Assembly (NCBI GenBank): GCA_013397795.1
Contig: VZTJ01005686.1
Coordinates: forward strand, 312,577 to 376,576
DNA: 64,000 nucleotides
Reading direction: 5' to 3'
DNA from: Orthonyx spaldingii
Taxonomy: Eukaryota > Chordata > Aves > Passeriformes > Orthonychidae
How positions within the stretch are numbered: the first letter of the stretch is position 1; every line of letters begins with the position of its first letter. The notes under the pieces were generated by a model that searched no databases, was not told where the DNA came from, and saw nothing but the letters and a program-made list of their open reading frames with translations. Position numbers and translations under genes: made by a program. Of this stretch, positions 12,011-22,900 are shown one piece after another.

Positions 12011-13268
12011 AATGAAGAAGCAATAAGAAGTACAATTATTCACAGCAACTCATCGTAAGATTACTTCCACTTCACCTCTATCTGTTCTGTTTTCCTGATT
12101 TCTTCATATGTTCTTTCATTTTCTTCTAGTTATTTTCCATCCAGACTCAGTTGTATCAATAACATTAACCCACCCCATTGTTTAATGTTTCTTTTTTCCC
12201 CATGGGATAATGAGTATTTACCATGCTTCTCAGTAAGGCAGAAGAGAATCTATGATTTTGTCTCTCCTAGGTAGGATTTCTTCCCTGAAGAAGAAGCTTT
12301 ATCTGCCTGAAAATTAAGTAGCTCTTTTCAGGGAAGGAGTGTTGTGCATTAAGATTTCATACTTTTTTCATATTCAGGAAGTAAGAGAGTAGAAAAGTGT
12401 TACATGTATATCTTTATCTCTATCAATATACATTTACACAATCACTTGTCTAAGTGATTGCTATATAATCATGATAGAGCAGTGAAGGTTTGGCCACAAT
12501 ATGTTGTGCTGATTTAAAGGACATTCAAGTCAAAGATCTAAGACACAACAGACTGTGACAAGCAGTCAGGAATAAGAACTTCCTTTGGAAAAATGGAACT
12601 TCCATTCAGTAAAAAATGTTGAGATTTGAGATTTTGATAACTTGGGAGTTAGTGGGTCAAATATATTTATTTTTTAAAACTTTTATTTTGATTCTATCCT
12701 TAATTCTCTTTAGGTAAAGTGAAGTCTCTGCATTATGAAAAAATTGTAGCTGACATCATTCCTTGTCCAACAATTGACCTTCAAAGTGACTCCTCTTGTC
12801 TATGAGCTCTGCTGGAATTTCCAGCAATATTGCACTGTTTTATTACCAGCCCGTAACTGCTCACTTTTTTGGTACTCTTCTCAGTTATTCTGCTTCAGAA
12901 AATTCAATGCAAAAACATTCACTGGCACTAGAAGTTGCAAACTCAGAAGTGTTTTTTTGGGTGGCTCTTTCCCCCAGTCATAATTCATAATGTTCTCATG
13001 GTGGTACTTACTGATATATGATATAGCCAAAAAAAAAAAAAAAAAGAAATCAAAATAAAGTTGGTTTTAGGAAATTAATTCTTTGTCTCTTTGAAATATA
13101 ATTCTTAATGTAATTGAAATGAAGCACTTTGACACCTTAATGAAATTCTTTCAAAAATCAGAATGTGTTCACATGAACTGTTGATTTTTTCAATCAAGTA
13201 TTTTGAGAAATGCACACTGGATCAAGACCTCTGACTTCGTTCTTCCTTAGGCAAAGACAACTGCAGGT
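12011..13268. other. Gene-free stretch with a small hairpin and poly(A)
   Basis: Holds a perfect 9-bp-arm inverted repeat at 12439-12460 (CAATCACTT, loop GTCT, AAGTGATTG) and a run of 17 A at 13029-13045. No polyadenylation signal precedes the A-run, so it is not read as a retrocopy tail. The overlapping frames at 12774-12990 have no recognisable content. Confidence 0.5.
13029..13045 (+). repeat. Poly(A) run
   Basis: Seventeen consecutive A residues, followed by G-interrupted A-rich sequence. Simple repeat. Confidence 0.8.
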
Positions 13269-13682
13269 AATCATAGAATCATAGAATGGCTTGGGTTGGA
13301 AGGAATTTTAATCATCTAGTTCCAACAGTCAGGGATACCCGCTACTAGACCAGGTTACTCAAAACCCCATCCAACCTGGCCTTGAACACAGGGATGGGGC
13401 ATCCACAGCTTCTCTGGGTAACTTGTTCCAGCTCCTCATCACCCTCACAGTAAAGAATTTCTTCCTAATTTCTAATCAAAATCACCCTCTTTCAGTTTAA
13501 AGCCATTCCCCTTTTCCTAGCACTACGTGCCCTTGTCAGAAGTCCCTCCCCAGCTCTCTTGTAGCCTCTTAGGTACTGGAAGGTTCAGCAAGGTCTCCTG
13601 GGAGCCTTCTCCTTTCCAGGCTGAACAACCCCAATTCTCCCTGCCTGTCTTCGTAGACGAGATGCTCTAACCCCGTGATCAT
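13269..13682 (-). mobile_element. CR1 LINE 3' end, fairly complete
   Basis: Minus-strand copy. The plus strand opens with AATCATAGAATCATAGAATG and continues with GCTTGGGTTGGAAGGAATTT, CATCCAACCTGGCCTTGAAC, GGGATGGGGCATCCACAGCT, AAGAATTTCTTCCTAATTTC, and CCTTTCCAGGCTGAACAACC, to GATGCTCTAACCCCGTGATC. This is the canonical avian CR1 3' UTR plus the end of ORF2. It looks better preserved than most copies in the window. The frame at 13585-13806 overlaps its edge and is spurious. Confidence 0.95.
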
Positions 13683-16505
13683 CAATAATAAAAATCCCAA
13701 ACATTTTTGCTGGATGAAATTGGAAAATTGAGAAGAGGATTTCTTGATTTGAAAGGTTAATTACAAACATCAGCATCCTGCACAGAAAAAATACCATTAA
13801 AAGCATGCAAGGAAAAATATAATATTTCTGTAAAAAACTTTGGTTGCAAGATGAAATAGTTATTCCATTTCCCTAGTATAACAATAAAACTCCTCCTGAG
13901 GTCTGGAGGAAGGCCTCCTTATGCACCTAGGAGTCCATAAAAGTCAAAGAAAGTTCCTTATCAAAGGAGCTTGAAAATAAAAGCACAAAGAGATGTGTCA
14001 AGCTGTAGCTCGCCAAATTCTGCAGCTTCTGTACTGTAGGACACACTGCACAGCAACACTGCCCTGCAGCAAGAGATTGTTCATGGCCTGAAGTCTCCGA
14101 AGGAGCCCCAAAGTTAAAGCTTCCAATGGCAGTGTGACTATTTTAGTGGTGAAAGGTAAAATAAGAGTTGTAGTAAATATTCCAGATTTGGTCAACCGCC
14201 CAGTCCTAATAAAAAATCCATATAAAGGAAAGACTGTTGGTTAGTTCACCAAACTCTGTCAATTAGCCACCTGAATGTGAGAATCAGTCATGACTTGGCT
14301 CACTTAGATGGAAATGAGCAAGCAGCACAGCTGAAGGCTTTTGTTAGACCTAGTGTACTAGTCACAGATTAATAATTAATTTTCTTCTGGCTTTCTGTCT
14401 CCAAGGAACTGATGAGCTTTGACACTACTCCTTTACCAGAATTGCAAAACTCCCAGCCCTGGGAGAAGTAGGAGTCAAGAGTTCCATAAGTTCTCACTCA
14501 CTTGAATAGTTTCTTACTCATAATGTATTTTTCAGCAGGAAGATATAAAGTTACTGTCATCTAATGCTATTAAGTCATTTACATGATTAAAAAGTAATTA
14601 TGAACGAGTATTGTTGGATTAGATGAAAATACCCTGTATCACTTGTCATACATAATACGCCATGCACTTGTTACATATGGAGTTTTGAAAAGTGAAATAA
14701 AATGCAGTCATTTATGTAATTAAATGACACAAAACCAGAGCGGAGGTGCCTATGGCTTGTGATAGGCAGTTTGTATGTCAGCAGACAGAATGAATTTAAA
14801 TTGAGTTTAATTACCAATTTTTGGAAATTCTCAATTGCTTTTCATGGAAATTATTAGCACGTCCTATCCTACTAAATAGTATTTATTAACGTAATTTAAA
14901 AACCTACTGTATTAAATATAATTCAAATATCCCTTGTAAAACTCAGCTATTAACTGACTACACACTGGGCACTAGGAAAAAAAGAAAAATGAAAGGTTTT
15001 TATATTAATTACAGTGCTTTGATTAAGAGTATTTAGAATTAAGGTAGTTGTTCTTCAGTCTCCATGTACAGAAGCCTTTGAATTTAAAAAATCTTATCAT
15101 GATTAGACTCCTTGCCTGTTCTGAAATGGCTGAAGAGCCAAGATTGACAGCTCAAGCTGGGGCTTCTAGAGGAAACATCTAGGGCTACAAAGTGGGAAGA
15201 AAGCACAAAGTATTTGTAACCATGCATCAGGTCAGTACTTCAGGGAAGAAGAACACAGGGGGACAATGGGGTAGAAAAGCAATTTGGAAAATCACCTACT
15301 TGGAAGTAGGTGTATCAAAAGATGAAAGGGAATGTTTTTAGAAAGCAGGTAGTCAAAATACTGCCTTGGAGTTCATGATGTATCACAATGCTCTTTTGGC
15401 TTGCAGAGCTCTCCAGGCTTGCATCAGGCAGCTCACACTAGGGGGGCTGCTAATCTAAGAAGTATGTCCCTTTTCAATTCTGAAATCTCACCTACATCCT
15501 CACAGTTTGGCCCAAGGTCAGGTTTCTGGGCTTTGCCAAATTTTCAGCTGGGATACGGATGGATTGCAGGGGCCTGTCAAACAGCATAATGGTTTCCTCA
15601 TGTGATATGCATCATGTTTCTACTCCGCAGTGTGACCACTGTTCTAACAGAACTCATTTTAAACAACATAGCCCACAGAAAATTCTGCAGAATGCGTAAC
15701 TCCAGCAAGGATGGTGCTGTGCCTAAAATAGGAAGTACAGTGAAGCAGACTGATGACATCTAACAGTTCCATAAACTCTTCCTTCTTCATTAAGCCCTCC
15801 AGGTATTAATGGTACCAGCCCCTGCTCTCTTGTCACCCAGCGTAGTTCAGGAAGCCAACCAGTAAGGCTGGTTTTGTCCTATACTCAATGTCTGCTGCAC
15901 GAGGAGCCACAGACTTTCAGGGCAAAAATGATCTCATTCTCAAAAAATCTAGCATTAACACTGAAATTAAATGATGACTTATTCATTTATGTGAAATTTA
16001 TTACACTGTATTTGAGATATAAGCACTAAATTTACTTAAGTAATGTTTTATTAATTTTAAAAAATTACTTGAAAGAGTAACAAATTCTACTTGCTACTTA
16101 AATAATTTAATTCCTTAACTGAGTAATTGTTTTACTTTACATTTCAAAAAGTATAAGAAACTCACAGTTGTTTTATGTTGTGAAATAGCTTTTAATTTTT
16201 TAAAAAACCACCTGTGGTTCAGAAATGTTTAAATGTTAAATGTTAAATCTTAAAGTCAGCTGTCATGAACTCCTCAAAGCAGAGAGTGATAACATATGCA
16301 TAAAAATACATATTACTTCATAAACCTCAAATTTTAATCATTGTTCAAGTATCAAATATTATTTTGCCTAGTATCCTAATATTTAACTTACAGTTTATTT
16401 TACTACAAATGGTGAAAACTAACATGGAGATCTCAAGTAATAGTATTACCATGGAAAAAAAGGGAGTGGAACTCTTAACTCTGTATTCAGTCCAACTCTT
16501 TATAG
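13683..16505. other. Gene-free stretch rich in TAATTA-type motifs
   Basis: No gene or transposon recognised. A segment at about 14690-14920 is dense in ATTA/TAATTA motifs and includes an 8-bp-arm inverted repeat GTCATTTA...TAAATGAC at 14707-14728. It is noted as a possible conserved non-coding element. Frames at 13998-14195 (-) and 15401-15589 (+) are 62-65 codons and not credible. Confidence 0.45.
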
Positions 16506-16562
16506 GTTGAACTCAATGATCTCAGAGGTCTTTTCCAAGCTAATTGATTCCATGATTCTGTG
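16506..16562 (+). mobile_element. CR1 LINE, 3' terminal scrap
   Basis: GTTGAACTCAATGATCTCAG, AGGTCTTTTCCAAGCTAATT, then GATTCCATGATTCTGTG. This is the extreme 3' end of a plus-strand CR1 (compare the better copy ending at 17507). Confidence 0.85.
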
Positions 16563-16854
16563 AAGTAAGAATATGTAAGACCATCAGCCCCAAGAACAGC
16601 CAGGACTGAAGGTTGCCTAGGGGCAAGAACAAAGCAAAAAGCTAGAAACTTTATCTTCTTTCCATGGGAAAACTTGGTGCCTTGAATGCCATTTGGAGAA
16701 CATGCCTGCCTCAGCCCACATTCAGCCACCCTCTCCATGCACACTGCCAAGCTCCTGCTGCAAAGGCGGGGGTGCTGGGAAACCTACAGTGAAAGGAAAC
16801 AAGGATGATCAATGTCATCCTTTTTCTTCTTGGGCCAAAATGAGGTAATTAGGT
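16563..16854. other. Moderately GC-rich spacer, unclassified
   Basis: About 290 bp between two CR1 pieces, richer in GC than the wider flanks. The 87-codon minus-strand frame at 16487-16750 overlaps the CR1 scrap and has no motif. It may belong to an older transposon but cannot be classified by eye. Confidence 0.35.
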
Positions 16855-16939
16855 TTTTTCAGCTTGGAAGAGGGATGAAATGAAAGGGATATAAATTGTA
16901 ATGAGGTATACAATCATGGATGTCATGGAAGATGTGAAT
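16855..16939 (+). mobile_element. Old CR1 LINE fragment, internal ORF2 end
   Basis: CAGCTTGGAAGAGGGATGAA (16860-16879), then ATATAAATTGTAATGAGGTA and CAATCATGGATGTCATGGAA. This corresponds to the CR1 segment that normally reads 'cagcttggagaagag ... gaggtctataaaatcatga ... gtggagaaggtgaat'. It is diverged and stops abruptly where LTR-like sequence begins near 16940. Confidence 0.65.
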
Positions 16940-17100
16940 ACTGCAGGGGTGGGGAGAGCACAGGGACCTCTGTGAGAAGCATTGGGCTGACCCATGCTAG
17001 GCACAGCTGGTTCCAGCTGTCTCCAACTCACCCACCTCAGGGTCCCACAGACAAGATTTGGAGTCTTGGGTTGAACATAAACCAGTGAAAACTGCTAAAC
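16940..17100 (-). mobile_element. ERVL-type LTR, first part (split by a CR1)
   Basis: Read on the minus strand this contains AGACAGCTGGAACCAGCTGT, CAGCCCAATGCTTCTCACAG and AGGTCCCTGTG followed by a CCCCTGCAG string. These are recognisable (from memory of avian repeats) as part of the common avian ERVL-type LTR that reads 'agctggctgtgtc..gcacggggcagcccc..ctcacagaggcc..cctgcagcccc'. The other part of the same LTR type in the same orientation follows the inserted CR1 at 17508. No coding sequence is present. Confidence 0.5.
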
Positions 17101-17507
17101 AGCAGCTGTGAGAGAGACTTTAGATAGTAAGTCCTATGAGCAACAGCTGAGGGAGCTGGGGTTGTTTAGCATGGACAGAAGGAGGCTCAGGGACCTGCAA
17201 GGAAGTTGTAGCATGGTGAAGGTTGGTCTCTTCTCCCAGGTAACAAATAACAGGACAAATAGACACAGCCTTAAGCTACACCAAGAGAGGTTTAAGTTGG
17301 ACAATGGGAGGAATTTCTTCACAGAAAGGGTGTTTAGACATTGGAATGGGCTGCCCAGGAAGATTGGTGGAGTCCCTGGAAGTGTTTAATAAAAGATTGG
17401 ACATGGCAGATGGTGCCATGGTCTAGCTGACAGGGTGGTGTTGTGTCATAGATAGGACTTGGTGATCTCAAAGGTCTTTTCCAACCTAACTGATCCTGTG
17501 ATTCTTT
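17101..17507 (+). mobile_element. CR1 LINE, 5'-truncated, inserted in an LTR
   Basis: Plus-strand CR1 3' region. It begins near GAGCAACAGCTGAGGGAGCT (17138-17157), continues with GGTTGTTTAGC.TGGA, TTGGTCTCTTCTCCCAGGTA, GGAATTTCTTCACAGAAAGG and GAATGGGCTGCCCAGGAAGA, and ends GATCCTGTGATTCTTTG. The frame at 17108-17389 is the remnant of the ORF2 C-terminus (it contains QLRELGLFSMDRRRL), not a host gene. It lies between two parts of one minus-strand LTR, so it inserted later. Confidence 0.93.
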
Positions 17508-17817
17508 GCTGCGAGAACAGGCGAGAGCTTCAGCTCTGCAGACACCTAGGCTGGTGAAGAAAATGCAGGAGAAGATGTTTGAGACATGGGAGCAGAGATT
17601 CCTCTGCTGCCCGTGGTGCAGACCTTGGTGAAGCAGGTGTCCCCCTGCAGCCCAGGGAGGTTCATGGGTGAGCAGAGATTCACCTGCAGCCCGTGGAGGA
17701 GCCCACACCACCCTTATGAGCTCTTTAATCCTATTTTCTCCTCTGCCTTATTGAAGAAGGGGAGTGAGACAGCAACTGGGCAGGTGTCTGGCTGCTGGCC
17801 AATGTCAAGCCACCAAA
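17508..17817 (-). mobile_element. ERVL-type LTR, second part
   Basis: On the minus strand it reads from TTTGGTGGCTTGACATTGGC (end of element at about 17817) through CACTCCCCTTCTTCAATAAG, GGGCTGCAGGTGAATCTCTG, GGGGGACACCTGCTTCACCA and CACGGGCAGCAGAGGAATCT to TTCTTCACCAGCCTAGGTGT and CTGCAGAGCTGAAGCTCTCG. This is the well-known avian ERVL-class LTR whose consensus starts near 'tgtgatgggttgaccctggctgg'. The middle of the LTR appears deleted (after GAGCTCATAAGGGTGG). The 125-codon minus-strand frame at 17334-17711 runs through this LTR and the CR1 and is not a gene. Confidence 0.72.
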
Positions 17818-19782
17818 CTTTCCTGAAGATTTTGACAAATTGTGACAGGTAGAACTCATTTGCTTAAGAAGGAAATTGTGCACTGGTAAAAGAAAAAAAT
17901 ATGACACTGAAGAGCAAGTTCAATATGTAAAATCATGTAAAAGGTTCAAATAATGTAAAGTTTGCATTGTAAAGGTCGTTGAAGATGGCAATGTCATGCA
18001 TACTTTCCAGTCTGTTCTTTGAACTGACAGGTACAGCTCCCCCTGAATGCAAGGAAGGACTTTACTAAGGTCTAACTTACCAAAAATGTACACATCATCT
18101 AAGGAACTATGCCATGGAAGAATCTGTGTTATATAATTTCCAGGAAAAAAAATTAATCCAAATATTATATAAAATACAAAAACTTGATAGATTCTGTCTT
18201 ACAGATGTTACAGCACCTGAGCAGAAGAAAACCTTTTCATTCTACAATATGATAGAAAGTCAAAGGATTAATGCTAATACCATAACAACAGATATGCATG
18301 AAAAATTTGTGCATTATCATTCTGCCCATTCCCTTCAATAAACTCCTAAAACTGCAGTCAGGAAAGCACTAGCTTGAAAAGAATGAATGGCATATATGCT
18401 GTGTTTCTGGCTGATAGCACAATGTTCAAGTAGTGAGGCAATGACAAATTCTAGCACATGCTGCTGAGAAAGAATTATACACATTGAAGGCAATTAGGGC
18501 TAGAGTTCCAGCATTTTCTAGCAACCTTTAGATCTTGTGTATACCAGTTTTAATTGTGGATGCCTTTTGCCAGGAGTTCAAAACCAAATGATTATGTGAT
18601 ATCACATAACCCTCATCCCCTCAATAAATATGGTTCACCATGATTCCAAAATCAAACAGCATGTTGAATTTTAAGTCAATTATATCTGACTAAGCTCCAA
18701 TTGCCTTTTCCATATACATTTTCTAGTTTAGTTTGGTGAAGTATATAATATTTAAAGAGCACTAGGAAAAAAAATTAAGGAGCACTGAAGAGAAGTGTGT
18801 TTTATGTTAAAGTCATTCCTATGAACACCTGCGAAACTGTTGAGTTTAATTGGGCCACATCTGCTCCTGATTTTGCGAGTTCTGACTGATTATCTGTCTT
18901 TATATTGTATTGAGTTTTCTCTTCCTTCTTCCTTTTCGTATGTCTTTTGGGGTGTAGTTTATACAGGATGATACACCTGAGAAATGAGCAATCTCAAAAT
19001 CTGCAAGCTGTGTGGGATTTGGTGGTTCTCAAAGACAGATATTCAAAAGGCAGACAGATTCACAGGCTTATTTGGTATGGCTTCAAAAAGAATAACTCTA
19101 GCAATGATGTGACTTACACAGACCTCACAGAGACCAATAGATATGGAGAATCAACAATAGAAATAGAAGGAGAAAATACAGTTTCCAGGTGGAATGTTTC
19201 TGCCCCATGGTGTAAAAACAAGACTGTAGCTGCTTTCTTCAGAGTAATTCCATGGATCATCACAGGAGACAGTACAAGGCTATATCATGTCCTGAAATGC
19301 ACTTTATATCTACTCATTTTATGCAACGTGGGTTATACTGATTCATTGTGGCAAAAATCCTACTGACTTCCTGGATTAGACTCTTAGTGCATCTTTATGA
19401 GTCAGAGCAGCAGTAAATCACTATCATCGCAATGGATTTGGAAGCAGAGAAAAAGAGGAGAGAGAATATCACATGGTGGAACATAAGCAAGACTGTGCTA
19501 AAGATAAGACTTCAGTCCAATGCCCCTATTCTGCTACTGCAGAATATGAAATTAAATGTACTTCAGTTTGAATGAAAAGCTATCTGAACTCATGGTTTTG
19601 CTTCTGCTCATCTCAGAACTGCCTCTTTCTGCCCTTCAGTATCATTATAAATGCTTCATTCCTAATAAAGAACAAACCCAATCTGTATTCCCATAACACA
19701 CAAACATTTGGAGAAACAGACAGCTCATGAAAGGTTGCCAATGTTATTTAGAGAGAAAGATCAAATTGTATCTACATATATT
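17818..19782. other. Gene-free stretch with one long chance ORF
   Basis: No repeat or RNA gene recognised. The plus-strand frame at 18947-19366 (139 codons) is among the longest in the window but has no signal peptide, domain or known motif. About one frame of this length is expected by chance in 64 kb of AT-rich DNA read in six frames. It is left uncalled. Confidence 0.45.
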
Positions 19783-19925
19783 GATATAGTCTAGTAGATA
19801 GGACACTGTAGTAGGTGTAAAATTCAGGTTCATCCTCCTGCTCAGCATTAGGCAGTTCAAACTGGATGTAACCAGGATCTATACAAAGTGTCCTGATCAA
19901 CAGGATGAGAGCTATACCACATTCT
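19783..19925. mobile_element. Fold-back tRNA-derived SINE-like element
   Basis: The first half reads forward like a tRNA-SINE head: TAGTCTAGTAGATAGGACAC (19788-19807) and a B-box-like CAGGTTCATCCTC near 19825-19837. The second half repeats this in reverse: its complement has AGGACACTTTGTATAGATCC, a B-box-like GGTTACATCC and CTGCCTAA. The two halves align as an imperfect inverted repeat around about 19850. The arrangement resembles the palindromic tRNA-like repeats of other sauropsids. The copy is old, and the family name is not certain. Confidence 0.5.
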
Positions 19926-22900
19926 TCTTGAAGCCATGTTGTTATGGACAGACACATCAGAATTATGTTATGAATTTAAACTCTGATAATTGATGGTCTC
20001 CCCAGAGCAAGAACAGAAGAACCTGTGGAACTCAGAAAAGTTAAAAAATTATATAGTAAAAACTAAAAAGCAGAGATTCATATTTATTATGAAGTTTGTT
20101 TGAATCTCTATCCACTGAAATTGAGGAGACTTTGACCACTGATATTTGATGGAGTCCTGAATGTTTTAAACTCTGATATCTATTTACAATTTTATATAGT
20201 TTTGTAATAAGTTAACTACCATAACTAACTATCATATCTATTTATTTGAGGAACAGTGATAGCAAGCCCTTGGGAAAATAGGAAAATGCAGACTTTACGT
20301 TATACAAGATTTAAAAAGGCATGTAGGAAATAAGCGGCAAAAAAATGTTGTTCTTTTAAAATGACAACAGACCTGCAGCCTGGAGAGAGTTCAATTTCCT
20401 CCTGTCAGGAGTTTGAGATTTAAGTAAAAATTAGTGCTTAAACATGAAAAGATTTTGTTTGCAGTACATGAATGACTTAAATTTGTCTGGAATACAGGAA
20501 AGCCAAAGCAGTATATTCTTTCTCTGGAAACATCATTAAAATATTTTTGTCCCTCAGAAGTTTTCTGATCTGCCAAGAAGAGCTATCCATCTGCCTAAAT
20601 AAACTTCATACTTTTCCTAGGTGTCTCTTCTTTATTTTTGAGAAAAAAATTAATCTAAATTTGATCTTTAAAGATTCTAGGTGACTGTATGTGATTCATA
20701 GCTGTTAAGATGAGCAACAAAGCTTTGAGAACAAATTTCCAGAGCAGGGAGGATAGAGATAGAAATCTGCAATGAATCTGAGATAGAAAAAGGGTTCTTT
20801 CACTTCATAATAACCCTTTTTTTAATAATTAAAAAATACTATTAAGAGTATTCTGTAGTTTATTTATTCTAAGTTCATTAATATGACTAAAATCTGGGGA
20901 GAAAACCTTCATATTCTCATCAAGAAGTCAGTGGGTTGAAATTATTTTTAAAAAACTCAAGCATGCAAAAATACCCATGATGTGATGGGGATTTTTTTAC
21001 TCTGGAAGCTATTCACCCATATCTTCCAAACAATTCAGATGTCTTCATTATATCCTTCAGACCCCCTTCTGCTTTTATATTTTCTTCACCAAATTGAATC
21101 AAACTTTTCTTTCACTTTTTTCTACTTGCCACAAACCTCAAAAATTAGCCCGCTGGAATTCAGAACATTCACTTGAAAAACTATATGTTTAAAACTGCAT
21201 GGATCATATAATAATGGACTAGATATAGGTAATGCAATATCTCCTTCTGTTTCCATGGACAATGTCATATAAGATGTTTATCCCTCTGTTCTTCATTATA
21301 GGCTTTACATTAACATCATTTGTCCTACCAATAGAGACAATACAGAGAAAAGAAAACGCAAGTTCCCACAGCTGGAAATTTCTCAAGTTAAGTGTGATCT
21401 GTTCCTAAATTTTAAAATAAAATTTTGCATTTTCCTATTAAGAATATAAAGATATTCAGTTTAAGAAAATATTCATATTTAGGGGGGGAAACATTTTTAA
21501 AAGTCAAGAAAATTACCTTTTTCTTGACTCATGCACAGGTAAGATACTGAAAACACTACTTAGCCATTAACTCAGCTCAATTGGCAGTCTTAATGCCTCA
21601 GAGACAAAAGGTTGTTAAATGTTATTATTTGTGTAATAGTAGAGATACAAGTCTACATTTCAGGCTCCCTTTGTGCTAGAAATTGCAGGCTACATAATAA
21701 TTAAAAAAAAAATCCCCCCCCAATAATCTTATAACATAAAATTAGATTTCAATAAATTACATAAACAAAGCAATGAAAGGGACAGTAGTCAGAGCAAAGT
21801 TGTGTTTTACAGCATTTTTCCTGAAACCTGTTGTTCATCTAAACATTGAACCAACTAGTATCTCCAGACAGACCAGGGGTTAGGTCAGTCAAAGGTCCTA
21901 CGGCTTTCTTTTGTTCAAACATTTTCAGTATTCCAGCAAGCAGAATCTCAAGCAAACATAAGCAGCATGCTGACTAATTGCAACCTGTCATAATAAATAA
22001 CTGGATCCACTCAAATTCAACAACTCATGTAAAGGAAGTACTCCCAGCTGAATTGTGCAGATGAAAGAAAAGTCAGTTTTATTTATTTAGTATTCTGTTA
22101 TTCTGTTGATTCTCTTCTCACAGCCTAGGTTATCATCATACAAGTCATACCTTCTGGGGATATATTTTTAGAACTGCTAGTAAAAGAATAACCCTTATGC
22201 TTGAAAAGTTTTCAACAAATAAGGAATCCTGACAAATTTGACAATCTGCAGGAGACAAAGCTGTGTGGTAGAAAACAATACCAAACTGAAAGAAAAATAA
22301 AAATAGTTAATGTGAGAAAAAGATTGTACAATTTTCATACAGCACTACACAGTAAAGCTTTTGATGAAATAAGAATTTTATTCTTTACAACAAAAATACT
22401 ACTTCCGTGGTATTATGAACCTAAATAAATGGCATTTATCTAGCAAATAGACTGTTAAATAAAAAGAATTAAGAAAAGGAGTAGCATTTCACATTGGAAT
22501 TTGCCTTTGTGTTTGACTAATTCAGTATTACATATGCTACTTTCTAAAATTATTTTAGCTAAGTGAAAATGTACAATCTACTAGAGCTGTTTGGAGATTT
22601 TCTAAGTACAAAAAGGTGGAGTGAAATGTGCTACCACCCTCCCAGTTAACAGATTTTTCTTAAGGTTTTTCTTAAGTACACCTGATTAGATTTTTCAAAA
22701 TAAGCCTGGGCCAACTTCAAATCATCTGGAGGTCAGTCTTGCACACTCTCCCAATTTTATATGTTAAGGAGAGTTAAACATTCACTGAACAAGGTGTGTT
22801 TCATTGTATCATATTGTGAATCATCACCCAAGCCATCAAAAGGAACCACAAGATTATATCCTGCCCAGCCTACCCATATGAATTGTAATCCTGAAGCACC

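Noticed and set aside
13029..13045. Poly(A) run as tail of a processed pseudogene
   Set aside because: No polyadenylation signal, coding remnant or target duplication upstream. The same holds for the A-runs at 36657, 61060 and 63426.
17334..17711. 125-codon minus-strand frame
   Set aside because: It is antisense to a CR1 and runs through an LTR; not a gene.
18947..19366. 139-codon plus-strand frame
   Set aside because: No motif, signal peptide or splice context. One such frame is about what chance gives in this much AT-rich DNA.
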